From NCBI RefSeq assembly GCF_001729765.1, contig NZ_CP017181.1:4154001-4218000 (forward strand): DNA of 64,000 nucleotides, in the 5' to 3' direction. Position 1 is the first letter of the stretch. The number at the start of each line of letters is the position of its first letter. Positions 37,352 through 49,388 of this stretch are shown here, in pieces. The notes beneath the pieces were generated by a model. That model did not search any database, had not been told where the DNA came from, and saw nothing but the letters and a program-made list of their open reading frames with translations. The position numbers and the translations under genes were made by a program. The stretch comes from Enterobacter kobei (GTDB lineage Bacteria > Pseudomonadota > Gammaproteobacteria > Enterobacterales > Enterobacteriaceae).

Positions 37352-37851
37352 ATCATGCTACTGGCGCTGTTAGTCACGATATCGACGGCAGCAGCAAGAA
37401 CCGGCGCAGACTGGAGGCGGCTTTCAACGGTGTAAGCCAGAACGGAAAGGGAACGGATGGCATCACGGGCACGATCAAGAATTTGTGTGCAGCGTGCGGC
37501 GGTCATGTGCTCAGTTGAAACGGCTTCCCCAGCGATTGCCCTCACATTGGCGGCGGCACTTAACGCGCAAAACTGCATGTTGGCTTCAATGGCGTTATTG
37601 ACAGGAACGGACGGGAGGCTGTTAATCTGCCCCAGCATTCTATCTAATAGCCGCGAATCTTCGGTGTAATCGGTGATAGCCAAAAGCTCATCGCAGGTCA
37701 GGCGGTGCGGTTGAACCGGATTTAACTTATTGCGGAGGATCTGCGGACGCATACCAACGGCAGCGGCTACATCTTCCAGATTGTGCGCTAGTGCAAACGC
37801 TCAGCAAGCAGCATCAAAATGAGCATGTTTAGAAGTCTGATAATCAAACAT
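37348..37851 (-). pseudogene. Phage regulatory protein CII (P2/186 type) with an opal codon
   Basis: From ATG 37851 the frame reads MFDYQTSKHAHFDAAC, TGA (37801-37803), AFALAHNLEDVAAAVGMRPQ and ILRNKLNPVQPHRLTCDELL, then an alpha-helical tail ending SASSMM. This is the CII-family regulator that promotes lysogeny in 186-like phages. The TGA stands where CGA (Arg) is expected. The downstream part may restart at the Met at about 37752 but lacks half of the HTH. Confidence 0.75.
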
Positions 37852-37881
37852 TGTTAGCTCCTCCCTAATCCGTAGGATGAA

Positions 37882-38103
37882 TTACGCGTTAAGCGAAACA
37901 TCACATTCGCTTAACGCCATTACGGTTAAGGTGACCATGTTCACTTCAACCAGCCCTTTTTTCTGTGCACCTTTAGGCTTGATAGGGAGTTTTCCGTAGG
38001 AAATCAAATTCTCAGCAGTACTTCGCGACATGCCAGTACGGCGGCAATATGCATCAAGTGGAATGTATGGATCGGGGATCACGATTGTAATGTTGGGACG
38101 CAT
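37882..38103 (-). CDS. P2/186-type Cox/Apl excision and control protein
   Basis: 73 residues from MRPNITIVIPDPYIPLDAYC at 38103. A winged-helix/HTH reads RRTGMSRSTAENLISYGKLP, then IKPKGAQKKGLVEVNMVTLT. Cox/Apl represses the lysogenic promoter and aids excision. It is divergent from cI, as expected for this phage family. The longer frame to 38205 lacks a suitable start site. It seems intact, although cI and cII are broken. Confidence 0.75.
   Translation of the reverse strand: MRPNITIVIPDPYIPLDAYCRRTGMSRSTAENLISYGKLPIKPKGAQKKGLVEVNMVTLTVMALSECDVSLNA
37886..37917. repeat. Inverted repeat GCGTTAAGCGA at the end of apl/cox
   Basis: A perfect 11-bp inverted repeat: GCGTTAAGCGA (37886-37896) and TCGCTTAACGC (37907-37917) with a 10-base spacer, covering the last codons of the Apl/Cox-like gene. 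The core TTAAGCGA recurs at 38195-38202 near the cI promoter, so it may be an operator word rather than only a hairpin. Confidence 0.5.
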
Positions 38104-38447
38104 AATGCAAACTCCTCTTGCTGTGGATACGCCAATATCCACTGTTATTAACCTATACTCGTAAAAAGCTACAACAAGGAGAGTCCAGATCGCATTAAGC
38201 GACAAATAAATCGATTTATCGCATTTTGCGAAAACCTGACTAAATTATGGGCAAATTCTCTTACGGACAAATCAGCCACAGCAATGAAGTACTCGACAGA
38301 GTGATTAATGCTTATGGCTTACGTCTAAGCTGATGCTTGCCGATCACTTTGGAATGGCATCGAGTAGCCTGGCTGGACGCTACAAACGAGGCGGCTTTCC
38401 CGCTGACATGGTAGTTAGGTGTGTAGCTGAAACTGGCGCATCGTTAG

Positions 38448-39643
<1,196 letters not shown>

Positions 39644-40043
39644 TTAGAATGGCTTGCTACTGGTCAAGACAGGAAATTTGACGACGAAGAACTCGACATT
39701 ATAAAAATGCCTCGTCGAAAAATCGTTGATGGCCTTCTTTACGATGCTGGCAGGTACATGTTGGATAAGGTCTCATTCCTCCCGGGAGTCCCTTTACCTA
39801 AGTCCCCAATCTGCGTCCAGGAAGATAATAGCCAATTTATCGTGGATACCTTATTTACTGAGGTTTATGACGATCAGTGGTTGGTTGAAATTGAAGGTAA
39901 AATAAGCATTTGCACACTTACCCGCATCCCAATTAAGAAAGTCAGAGTAAGTGGCGTCGGCATGGCCTTTGATTGTGCAATAGAAGATATAAAAATTCTT
40001 GGTAGGGTTGTATTAACAATAAGATAAGCATAAGGATTTGAAG

Positions 40044-40610
40044 ATGATTGACTACAAAACAGCATCAAAAGACCAACTCAAAGCGGAGATGAAACGCTTA
40101 GCTGGCGTTGTATCTGACACGCCCTTTGGTACAAAAAAAGAATTCTTTCACCTCCCTGAAATTTTGAACTCGGGCGAACGTCCGGTGGCCATTGCCAGTG
40201 GCATGATGGACGGCAACACCTGGCTCATCACACTGACAAATAAACGCGTAATTTTCCTTGATAAGGGCATGATTTTTGGTGTTAAGCAGGTTGACATCAA
40301 CCTCAACAACATTGTGAGCGTAGGCGGCAAGACGGGGCTTATGTTTGGTGAAATTATGATTTCTACTAGCGGCCAAAACTACACAATCAAAAATGTCATG
40401 AAAGGCTCAGTTATACCCTTCACAAATTTAGTGAACGAAACAAAAAACTCTCTGAATGCTCCTGCCTCGCAACAACAAGAACCGACCAAAGACACTCAAT
40501 CATTCGATGATCAAATGGCGAAAATTGAACGTCTTGCAAAAATGAAAGAAGAAGGGATTCTTACAGAAGAAGAATTCCAGCAGCAGAAAAAATTCATTTT
40601 GAATGGTTAA
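40044..40610 (+). CDS. PH-domain (YokE-like) and SHOCT-domain protein, prophage cargo
   Basis: 188 residues from MIDYKTASKDQLKAEMKRLA; an earlier ATG at 40038 is possible. The middle resembles a bacterial PH domain (NTWLITLTNKRVIFLDKGMI, DINLNNIVSVGGKTGLMFGE). The C-terminus is a SHOCT helix pair (IERLAKMKEEGILTEEEFQQ). No membrane segment or enzyme motif is visible. It sits between cI and int, where P2-like phages carry accessory genes, and is followed by int after 3 bases. Function unknown; a lysogen-expressed accessory or defence role is only inference. Confidence 0.7.
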   Translation: MIDYKTASKDQLKAEMKRLAGVVSDTPFGTKKEFFHLPEILNSGERPVAIASGMMDGNTWLITLTNKRVIFLDKGMIFGVKQVDINLNNIVSVGGKTGLMFGEIMISTSGQNYTIKNVMKGSVIPFTNLVNETKNSLNAPASQQQEPTKDTQSFDDQMAKIERLAKMKEEGILTEEEFQQQKKFILNG

Positions 40611-40613
40611 TTT

Positions 40614-41249
40614 ATGTCTGTAAGAAAGTTAGCTTACGGCCAACGGGTTGCTGATTTTTACACTGTAGACAGAACTGATGGTAAAGACGGCAAGCGGGTT
40701 CGTAGGAAGTTTGTCACTAAAGGCGAAGCGCTGGCGTTTGAAAATTACACACTGCAAAAATTTGAGGACACGCCCTGGTTAGGCCAGGGCAAAGACAAAC
40801 GTCGTCTTTCGGATATAGTCCATCTATGGTTTGAGCGCCATGGAATAACTTTGCGTGACGGCGAGAAACGTAAAAGCAACATGCTCTGGGCAGATCTGTG
40901 CATAGGGTCGCCCCTGGCTACTGAATTCTTAGCCCAGCTTTTCACCGCGTACCGGGCAAAAAGGCTCGATGGCCATTTTGCCCGTACTAAGCGCGTTACT
41001 CAGGTTTCGCCTCGCACCATGAACTTAGAGCACGCGTATTTCCTCGCGGTGTTCAATGAATTGAAACGACTTGGCGAATGGGAAGCGCCAAACCCGCTAG
41101 ATAACATTCGACAGTTCAGAACAGAAGAAAGTGAGATGGCCTTTCTTACTGGAGAGCAGATTGACAGTCTCTTAGAAGAAAGCCACCACAGCTCTGCTAA
41201 AGATTTGGAGATGATTGTCAGAATTTGCCTGGCTACTAGTGCTCGCTGA
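40614..41249 (+). pseudogene. P2-type tyrosine integrase, C-terminally truncated
   Basis: 211 residues. The arm-binding and core-binding domains are present (KLAYGQRVADFYTVDRTDGK, DIVHLWFERHGITLRDGEKR), and the catalytic domain begins (MAFLTGEQIDSLLEESHHSS, VRICLATSAR). The frame ends right at the first catalytic Arg (family ATGAR), so the HxxR and Tyr box are missing. The prophage cannot excise. The chromosomal junction is near 41246. Confidence 0.85.
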
Positions 41250-41511
41250 ATGACGGGCGCCCCCTTGTTGTCCCCTGAGTTTTCCTCCTGGCATTCGCCA
41301 GGCTATATTCCTCCTCTGATTTTTTGCGGCACCCTGTGCAAGCACACACGCAATCAATCAAATGTAGTCCGTCCTGCCGCTCACCCTCACAAACCCTAAA
41401 AACTAAAGAAATCCCCCATCGCGCCGATCATCATCCGTGTGTATTATTTCCTGTAGCGTTGCCCACAACTACCCTTAACTCAAATACTTAAGCGCCAAAG
41501 CGAAAGGCATC

Positions 41512-42681
41512 ATGAGCACACCGATCAAACGGCTAGAAATCATTAAAAATGCCATTGAACTGGAAGATGACGACATCATCCAGAGCCAGCTGACACGGCT
41601 GAAGAATGAAGCGTTTGACGATGAGCTACAGGCAATCGTCGTGGCGCTTGAGCAGAAGAACTACACCGCCGCCATCAGGGCCATTACCGCCTGGCTGCAG
41701 GACCAGCGCGCCATTACCCCGTGGCGCGACCCGCAAGTGGCAGCCAGCAAGCTGGAGCTGAAGGCGCTGGAAGAGCGTCTGCGCGATCTCATCGATCGCC
41801 GCAACGCGCGGGTGCAGCAGCTTGATGAGTTCAACGATCTCTATTTCTCCCGTCTGGGTCCCCTGATGCAGCAGATCCTCGCTCTGCGTAAAACCCTGGC
41901 GGAGCTGAACCTGCGTCGTCAGCAGGCGGAGGCGCGTCGTCGCGAGGAAGATTACCGTCGCTGCCAGCGCTATATGGCGCAGGCGGTAGAGGTGCTGGCG
42001 ACGCTCACCCAGCGCTGGCGCGATCTGCCAGCCGACTCCGTGCAGGCGGCTGAGGCGCGCAAGCATCTGGAGCAGCAAAGTAATCTGATTGCTAATTTGC
42101 TGGCCGAGGCGCTGGAGCTGGAGAGTGGCCTAACGCGCGAAGAGGAGCCTGTTCGCCAGGCGCGTGACGAAGCCAACGAAGAGTACGAGAAGTATCGCGA
42201 GCAACATCACGATGTCGAAATGCGGCTGCGCAAAGGGAAGCTCCTCTCTGAAGAAGATCAGAACGAACTCAAGCGTCTCTGGCGGCAGGCGAGCAAACTC
42301 TGTCATCCGGACCTGGTGGCGGACGACCTGAAAGAGGAAGCCAACGCGATGATGGTGCAGCTCAACCAGGCCAAACAGCGTGGCGACGTCAAGGCTATTC
42401 GCTCGCTGGTCGCCCGCCTGCAGCAGGGCTTCGAGCCGCTGATGGCCAGCGACAGGCTGAACGATCTGGAACGTATCCGCAAAAAAATGGCGCAGGTACG
42501 CGAGCAAATCGACACCTTAGTGAACGAGCTGGCGGAGCTGGAGAAAGAAGAGTCCTGGCTGCTGGTGTCGTCGCTGAGCAATATGGAGGCGTACTTTGCT
42601 CAGCAGGAGAAAGCCCTGCACGAGGTTCGCGCCTCGCTCGAACACCAGGTGAACGAAGCGCAGATGGATTCAGCAGCCTGA
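41512..42681 (+). CDS. J-domain-containing coiled-coil protein of unknown function
   Basis: 389 residues. Long helical, charged segments (about 70-240 and 330-385) bracket a J-like element with the HPD tripeptide at about residues 264-266 (KRLWRQASKLCHPDLVADD). Glu/Arg-rich repeats predict coiled coil. HPD normally stimulates an Hsp70 ATPase, so it may be a co-chaperone or a scaffold. It precedes the convergent yqjH. GAAAGG lies before the ATG. Not a classical DnaJ, which would have the J domain at the N-terminus. Confidence 0.65.
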   Translation: MSTPIKRLEIIKNAIELEDDDIIQSQLTRLKNEAFDDELQAIVVALEQKNYTAAIRAITAWLQDQRAITPWRDPQVAASKLELKALEERLRDLIDRRNARVQQLDEFNDLYFSRLGPLMQQILALRKTLAELNLRRQQAEARRREEDYRRCQRYMAQAVEVLATLTQRWRDLPADSVQAAEARKHLEQQSNLIANLLAEALELESGLTREEEPVRQARDEANEEYEKYREQHHDVEMRLRKGKLLSEEDQNELKRLWRQASKLCHPDLVADDLKEEANAMMVQLNQAKQRGDVKAIRSLVARLQQGFEPLMASDRLNDLERIRKKMAQVREQIDTLVNELAELEKEESWLLVSSLSNMEAYFAQQEKALHEVRASLEHQVNEAQMDSAA

Positions 42682-43446
42682 TTATTTAGCGTGCCAGTAG
42701 GCGCTGGCACGCACCAACTGTTGATCAATCGCGTCAGTGTCAAACTGACGGCTCAGGCTTTTTACTACCTTTCCTTCCCCGGTCAGCCAGATAAAGTACT
42801 CTTCCGCCGGAACGGTCAACGCCGCCAGACGATCCGCCACCGCCTGCTCGCTGTGGCCCACTACCCAGGTGATGTCGACGTCGCTCAGGTGCGCCAGATA
42901 GTCCTTATATGCGTCGTTCCCGACCGTTACTACCGCGTGAATTTCTGGGCGAACCGGCAGTTTAGCAAGACTCTCTAAGCGTCGACGTAGCGCAGGCATA
43001 CCGGATTCATCACACACGTACAGTTGCCAGGCGTAATCTTCCGGCACCACCAGCGAACCGCGCGGCCCACCAATGGTCAACGTGTCCCCCGCTTTCGCCT
43101 CAACCGCCCAGTTGCTGGCAATGCCGCCGTCATGAATGAAGAAATCGAGCACCAGTTCATGGCGAGACTCATCATACAGCGGCGTATAGTCGCGCGTCTG
43201 CGGACGCACGCCATCGCCCCAGTCGATGCCTTCATCAGTCACCACGGGCGGCACAAACGCCGCCCCCAGTGCCGGGAAAAAGACTTTGGTGTGGTCGTCG
43301 AAGCCGCGGGAGCTAAACCCCTCCAGCGCCTCGCCACCTAATACAACACGCTGGAAACCCGCGCTCACGCGTTCCACGCGGAGCACCGTCAGCTCGCGAA
43401 AACGCAGGTCATTACGAACACGCTGTGGGTAACGGGTAGATGCCAT
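42682..43446 (-). CDS. yqjH: NADPH-dependent ferric-chelate reductase YqjH
   Basis: 254 residues, siderophore-interacting protein family. An FAD-binding barrel (GFSSRGFDDHTKVFFPALGA, PQTRDYTPLYDESRHELVLD, ETLTIGGPRGSLVVPEDYAW approximately) is followed by the NADPH-binding half (VPAEEYFIWLTGEGKVVKSL). It releases iron from ferric siderophores in the cytoplasm. It is divergent from yqjI, whose product represses it in E. coli. Confidence 0.92.
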   Translation of the reverse strand: MASTRYPQRVRNDLRFRELTVLRVERVSAGFQRVVLGGEALEGFSSRGFDDHTKVFFPALGAAFVPPVVTDEGIDWGDGVRPQTRDYTPLYDESRHELVLDFFIHDGGIASNWAVEAKAGDTLTIGGPRGSLVVPEDYAWQLYVCDESGMPALRRRLESLAKLPVRPEIHAVVTVGNDAYKDYLAHLSDVDITWVVGHSEQAVADRLAALTVPAEEYFIWLTGEGKVVKSLSRQFDTDAIDQQLVRASAYWHAK

Positions 43447-43465
43447 TTTTAGCCCCTTCTCTGAT

Positions 43466-43582
43466 GAATACGATATATCTAAATTATTTTTTAAATGATA
43501 ATGATTACTAATCAGTAAAAAAGCAAGATCTTTTAGATTGCATCTGAATATATCTTAGATATAGTTTAGATATATCAAATTG
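43466..43582. promoter_or_regulatory. yqjH-yqjI divergent control region (YqjI-type operators and Fur-like box)
   Basis: CGATATATCTAAAT (from 43471) and TATATCTTAGATATAGTTTA followed by GATATATC (43550-43576) share the word ATATCTWA in inverted arrangement, as expected for YqjI operators. AATGATAATGATTACTAATC at about 43494-43513 resembles a Fur box, fitting the iron role of YqjH. Assignments rest on similarity to the E. coli system. Confidence 0.5.
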
Positions 43583-43593
43583 AAGGAATTACT

Positions 43594-44088
43594 ATGCGAC
43601 ACGAACATGATGGCGGCGGACGCCGACCGCGCTTTTTCGGCCACGGCGATCTGCGGCTGGTGATTCTGGATATCCTGACCCGCAATGCGAGCCACGGCTA
43701 TGAGCTGATCAAAGAGATTGAGAACCTGACCCAGGGTAATTACACCCCGAGCCCTGGGGTGATCTACCCGACGCTGGATTATCTGCAGGATCAGACCTTT
43801 ATCACGATTACGGAAGAAGAGAACGGCAGAAAGCGAATTGCGATTACCGTGACGGGCCAGCAGTGGCTGGATGAGAACCAGGAACAGCTTGAGCACATAC
43901 AGGCACGCATCAAAGCGCGTTCTGTCGGCTTCCAGCTGCGCAAAAACCCGCAGATGAAGCGGGCGCTGGATAACTTTAAAGCGGTGTTAGACCTGAAGGT
44001 GAATCAGGGAGAGCTCAGCGACGCGCAGCTTAAGCAGATTATCGGCGTCATTGACCGCGCGGCGCTCGAGATCTCCCAGCTGGATTAA
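43594..44088 (+). CDS. yqjI: PadR-family regulator YqjI, short N-terminus
   Basis: 164 residues. PadR winged helix: [40 protein letters not shown] and [19 protein letters not shown], followed by a helical dimer region. E. coli YqjI has a long His/Cys-rich metal-binding extension in front; here only [18 protein letters not shown] precedes the PadR fold. The ATG at 43594 has GAAGGA upstream, so the short form looks real. It should repress yqjH and itself; metal response may differ. Confidence 0.9.
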   Translation: MRHEHDGGGRRPRFFGHGDLRLVILDILTRNASHGYELIKEIENLTQGNYTPSPGVIYPTLDYLQDQTFITITEEENGRKRIAITVTGQQWLDENQEQLEHIQARIKARSVGFQLRKNPQMKRALDNFKAVLDLKVNQGELSDAQLKQIIGVIDRAALEISQLD

Positions 44089-45644
44089 GACGGAGCGTGT
44101 TCGCTCACGCGGAAGACGCGTACCAGCTCTTTCAGGTGCATCGCCTGTTCGTTAAGCGATGCCGCCGCGGCGACGGACTCCTCCACCAGCGCGGAGTTCT
44201 GCTGGGTGGTGGCATCAATCAGGCCAATCGCGCTGTTAATCTGCGAGATCCCTTCCGTCTGCTCATGGCTGGCCTGGCGGATCTCACGCAGGATGACGTC
44301 CATCTCTTCCACGTTGCCCACCATCCCGTTGATCAGCGCGCTCGCTTTTTCCACCAGGTTCATGCCGTCCTGGGTCTGACTGGTGGAGCTCTCAATCAGC
44401 TCACGGATTTCGCTGGCCGACGATGCGCTCTTCTGGGCAAGCTGGCGCACCTCACCGGCTACCACCGCAAAGCCACGACCGTGCTCACCGGCGCGCGCTG
44501 CTTCCACGGCCGCGTTCAGCGCCAGAATGTTGGTCTGGAAAGCAATGGCGTCGATCAGGTCGATAATGTCGGACATCCGGTTCGACGTCTCGTTAATCAG
44601 GCGCATTTTGCTGGTCACCTGCTTCATCATCTCACCGTTGTTTTTGACCACCGTGGCAGCATCTGCCGAGAGGTTGGTCGCTTCGCCAGTGTGCGAGGCG
44701 GTGTTTTTCACCGTCGCGGTGATCTGCTCCATCGAGGCTGCTGTCTGTTCAACGGAACTTGCCTGCTCTTCCGTGCGCGCGGCGAGATCCTAGTTACCCG
44801 CAACGATCTGCGCGGCTGCGCTGGAGATATTCTCCGAGCCGGTTTGCACCTGCTGCACAATGTCCAGCAGACGGTTTTTCATCTCCATCAACGCATGCAG
44901 CAGTAAGCCCGTTTCGTCTTTGCCGTGCGGCGTGATGCTGCCCGTCAGATCGCCCTCTGAAATGGCCTTCGCAAAATTCACCGCCTCGCCGAGCGGACGG
45001 GTGATAGCGCGCACGATAAACCAGCCGATCAGGCTGCCTGCCGCGACGCTAAAGAGGGTGATGAGGATCAGCAGCAGTCGGTTAGACCTGAAATCCCCTT
45101 CTACCTGCGCGCCTGCATTCTGCATCTCGCTGTTTTGAATGGCAATCAGCTCCTTCACCTTCGCTTTATAAGCCTGCTGCACGGCAAGGGTGGTGGTCAT
45201 CATCTCTTGAATGGCACCCGCACGATTGTTGTTCTGCACCGCCTGCAGGATGCGATAGCGCGAGTCCAGATACTGCTGGCGCACACTACGGATATCCGCC
45301 AGCACCTGCTGAGACTTTTCATCCTGCAACGCGTTGTTCAGCTCGCCCAGGATCACCGTGATGTGCTCGCTGATCTCTTTCAGGTGCTGCTGAGATTGCC
45401 CCGTGTAAGTTCCCTGCTCGTCCAGCAGCATCAGCTGTTGAGTGCTAATAAATTCCTGGAAGTTATCGATTAACTGGTTCGCTTTTACCGTGGTCGGATA
45501 ATCACGGGTAATAATGGATTGCATCCCATTATTTGCCCGGTTCAGACTCAGCAGAGACAGGCTCGCGCTGATTGCCATCAGGACAATAAAGAACCCAAAC
45601 GCCAGAAATAATTTCGTGCCGATCTTTACGTCATGTAAGAACAT
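44085..45644 (-). pseudogene. Methyl-accepting chemotaxis protein with an in-frame amber codon
   Basis: About 519 residues if read through. Two membrane helices flank a four-helix periplasmic domain (RANNGMQSIITRDYPTTVKA), then HAMP (RPLGEAVNFAKAISEGDLTG) and the signalling hairpin ([20 protein letters not shown]). After SSAAAQIVAGN a TAG (44790-44792) stands where CAG is usual; the frame continues [20 protein letters not shown] to [10 protein letters not shown]. There is no NWETF-type tail. Without suppression, the signalling hairpin is not made. A good sigma-28 promoter precedes it. Confidence 0.85.
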
Positions 45645-45684
45645 ATTTACTCCATCGATGTGATTATTTCTCAGACGATTGCTG

Positions 45685-45711
45685 TTATCGGTAACGAATT
45701 CGCTAACTTTA
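45685..45711 (-). promoter_or_regulatory. Sigma-28 promoter of the MCP gene
   Basis: On the minus strand TAAA, 15 bases, ACCGATAA: the flagellar consensus TAAA-N15-GCCGATAA with one mismatch, about 40-65 bases before the ATG at 45644. Confidence 0.75.
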
Positions 45712-45928
45712 TGACTTTGATCGTTTTTTTATTTCATAACCATCACAATGGATAGGCAGAGACTATTAATTTCGTCTCATCGATCGTTACCAGACCACCA
45801 GAAGCGTGTTTTGCAAAACAGCATCATGGGAAACTGACTTAGGCAGGAATAAATAACTGAGGCACTTTTTTTAGTTATTTAATATTATATTAACAATAAA
45901 GCACATTAATAGTCACAAGCAGCCATAA

Positions 45929-45964
45929 AAAAGCCGTTTATTCCTTACTGAATAAACGGCTTTT
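45929..45964. terminator. Bidirectional terminator between aer and the MCP gene
   Basis: GCCGTTTATTC (45933-45943) pairs perfectly with GAATAAACGGC (45950-45960) around CTTACT, with A and T runs on the two sides. It ends aer transcription, whose stop is at 45981. Confidence 0.88.
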
Positions 45965-45980
45965 CCGGAACTTTACTGAC

Positions 45981-47501
45981 TCAATGGAGCACGGTTACCG
46001 CATCCTTCAGACGCCCGGCACGGTGTTTCACCATGGCAGAAATGTGCGCGCTCTCCTCGACCAGGTCGGCATTTTTCTGCGTGATGCTGTCCAGCTCGGC
46101 CACCGCACGGGTTAATTCTGAGAGCCCGGTGGCCTGCTCGGAGGTGGAGTGACTGATCTGAGCGATAAGCTGCGTCACGTTTTTCACCTGCTCGACAATG
46201 TCATCCATCGTGCGGCCAGCGGCGTGCACCTGCTCGGAGCCGGACTGCACTTTGCTGGCGCTGGCATCAATGAGTTTACGAATATCGTTAGCCGCACTGG
46301 CGCTGCGGCTGGCGAGATGGCGGACTTCGCCCGCGACCACGGCAAACCCTTTCCCCTGCTCACCCGCCCGTGCCGCTTCAACTGCCGCATTGAGCGCCAG
46401 GATATTGGTCTGGAAAGCGATGTCGTTTATCAGGGAGGTAATCGAGCCAATTCGCTGCGTGCTGTCGGCGATGTCATCCATGGTTTTGACCACGGTCTGC
46501 ATCGCATTGCCGCCCTTCGTCGCCGCACTGCTCGCGGCAACGGAGAGTTTATCCACCTCGGCGGCAGTTTCAGAGTTGCTCTGCACGGACGCGGCCATCT
46601 GGTTCATCGTTGCGACGGTCTGCTGCACATTCGCTACCGTCTGACGCGTACGATCGTTCAGATCTTCATTACCCCGGGCCAGCCTGTCGCTGCCGTCACG
46701 CACGCTCACCACCTGGCTCGAGACGTCGTTGATCAACCAGCGGCACATCAGCCCAAGCTGGCCTATCGCGCGCAGGGTCAGTCCCAGCTCGTCACTGCGG
46801 TTCAGATGCTGCACGCTGTTGCGCTCCCCGGTAGCCACCCTCAGCGCCTGTCGCGCCACGTTTTCGACCGGACGCACAATCTGTTGCTCAAACAGCAGCG
46901 TCCCCAGCAGCATGACCACCGCAGCCGCAACGAGCGGCATCCACCCTGCGGAGGTGGCGACCAGCGTGGCGGCGAGGAAGGCAAAAAGCACCGCCATTAC
47001 GCTACGCACCCGCCAGCGCAGAGGCATGGCCGGCAGTTTACCCAGCCAGCCCTTTCCCACCACCAGTCCTTTATGAATACGTTTCTTACAGCTGCCGTCA
47101 TTCAGCGCGCGGTAGAGCGGCTCCACGGAGGCTATCTCTTCCGCCGTGGCTTTGGTGCGGATCGACATATAGCCCGTCACCTTCCCGTGACGCACCATTG
47201 GCACCGCATTCGCGCGCACCCAGTAGTGGTCACCGTTTTTGCGCCGATTTTTGACAATCCCGCTCCACGGTTCCCCCTGTTGCAGGGTGTACCACATATC
47301 GGCAAAGGCGGCTTTTGGCATATCAGGGTGGCGCACCATATTGTGCGGCTGGCCCGTCAGCTCATCAAGCGGGTAACCGCTCACCTGCACAAACGTGTCG
47401 TTGGCGTGGGTAATGTAGCTGTGGATGTCTGTGGTAGACATTAAGGTGGTGTCATCGTCCAGAGGGTATTCATTCTGGGTGACATAGGTTGGAGAGGACA
47501 T
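45981..47501 (-). CDS. aer: Aerotaxis receptor Aer
   Basis: 506 residues from [20 protein letters not shown] at 47501; an ATG three codons earlier exists. The N-terminal PAS domain binds FAD ([56 protein letters not shown]). A membrane hairpin (about 180-220) is followed by HAMP and the conserved signalling tip ([20 protein letters not shown]). It senses redox state and directs energy taxis. A sigma-28 promoter stands upstream and patA diverges, as in E. coli. Confidence 0.96.
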   Translation of the reverse strand: MSSPTYVTQNEYPLDDDTTLMSTTDIHSYITHANDTFVQVSGYPLDELTGQPHNMVRHPDMPKAAFADMWYTLQQGEPWSGIVKNRRKNGDHYWVRANAVPMVRHGKVTGYMSIRTKATAEEIASVEPLYRALNDGSCKKRIHKGLVVGKGWLGKLPAMPLRWRVRSVMAVLFAFLAATLVATSAGWMPLVAAAVVMLLGTLLFEQQIVRPVENVARQALRVATGERNSVQHLNRSDELGLTLRAIGQLGLMCRWLINDVSSQVVSVRDGSDRLARGNEDLNDRTRQTVANVQQTVATMNQMAASVQSNSETAAEVDKLSVAASSAATKGGNAMQTVVKTMDDIADSTQRIGSITSLINDIAFQTNILALNAAVEAARAGEQGKGFAVVAGEVRHLASRSASAANDIRKLIDASASKVQSGSEQVHAAGRTMDDIVEQVKNVTQLIAQISHSTSEQATGLSELTRAVAELDSITQKNADLVEESAHISAMVKHRAGRLKDAVTVLH

Positions 47502-47552
47502 TGTGAGCATCCCTTGCAGGTTATTTGAATGTTAAATTTGTGGGTAATTGTT

Positions 47553-47579
47553 TTTTCGGCGGTAACCAATTTATCTTTA
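47553..47579 (-). promoter_or_regulatory. Sigma-28 promoter of aer
   Basis: On the minus strand TAAA, 15 bases, GCCGAAAA: one mismatch from TAAA-N15-GCCGATAA, about 50-80 bases before the aer ATG. aer is a known FliA-dependent gene in E. coli. Confidence 0.75.
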
Positions 47580-47720
47580 GTTGTTAAACTTGATGGAGAT
47601 CGCAGATTTCACTTAAACCGCACTTTTTGTGAGAATTTATAATTCATTGATTTGAAATACTTTCTCCTAGAAATTACCTGCAAAGCATGACCTGTTAACG
47701 CCCGCTTAAGTGGCATGCAT

Positions 47721-47737
47721 TGCACTCCTTTCGTGCA
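47721..47737 (+). promoter_or_regulatory. NtrC enhancer site of patA
   Basis: TGCACTCCTTTCGTGCA keeps both TGCAC and GTGCA halves of the NtrC consensus at the right spacing. It lies about 140 bases upstream of the patA sigma-54 promoter. Confidence 0.7.
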
Positions 47738-47874
47738 ATTGCGCTTTTATGCCCCGTCCTGCACGTGCTGTGCCTTATCGCTAAATCCCGTTTCGGTTGT
47801 ATCGGCATGATTAAATATTGTGCAACATAATTTTAACCTGGCGTTTATCCCGATTTTCGTTAAGTCCTCTGAAG

Positions 47875-49316
<1,442 letters not shown>

Positions 49317-49318
49317 AA

Positions 49319-49385
49319 AGCGCCGGGTGACGCTACGCTTACCCGGCCTAAGCAAGCCCGGTAAGCGTTAGCGCCGCCGGGCAGT
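49319..49385. repeat. REP/BIME pair after patA
   Basis: GCGCCGGGTGACGCTACGCT and CGGTAAGCGTTAGCGCCGCC units face each other, with CCGGCC cores, forming the usual BIME palindrome. It lies between the convergent patA and xre genes and ends in TTTTTT, so it may also terminate. Confidence 0.8.
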
Positions 49386-49388
49386 TTT

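Noticed and set aside
46149..47444. 431-codon plus-strand frame over aer
   Set aside because: Mirror of the Aer coding sequence, His/Arg-rich with no family resemblance.
47759..47775. Second NtrC site upstream of patA (TGCACGTGCTGTGCC)
   Set aside because: The second half does not fall at the required distance from the first TGCAC.
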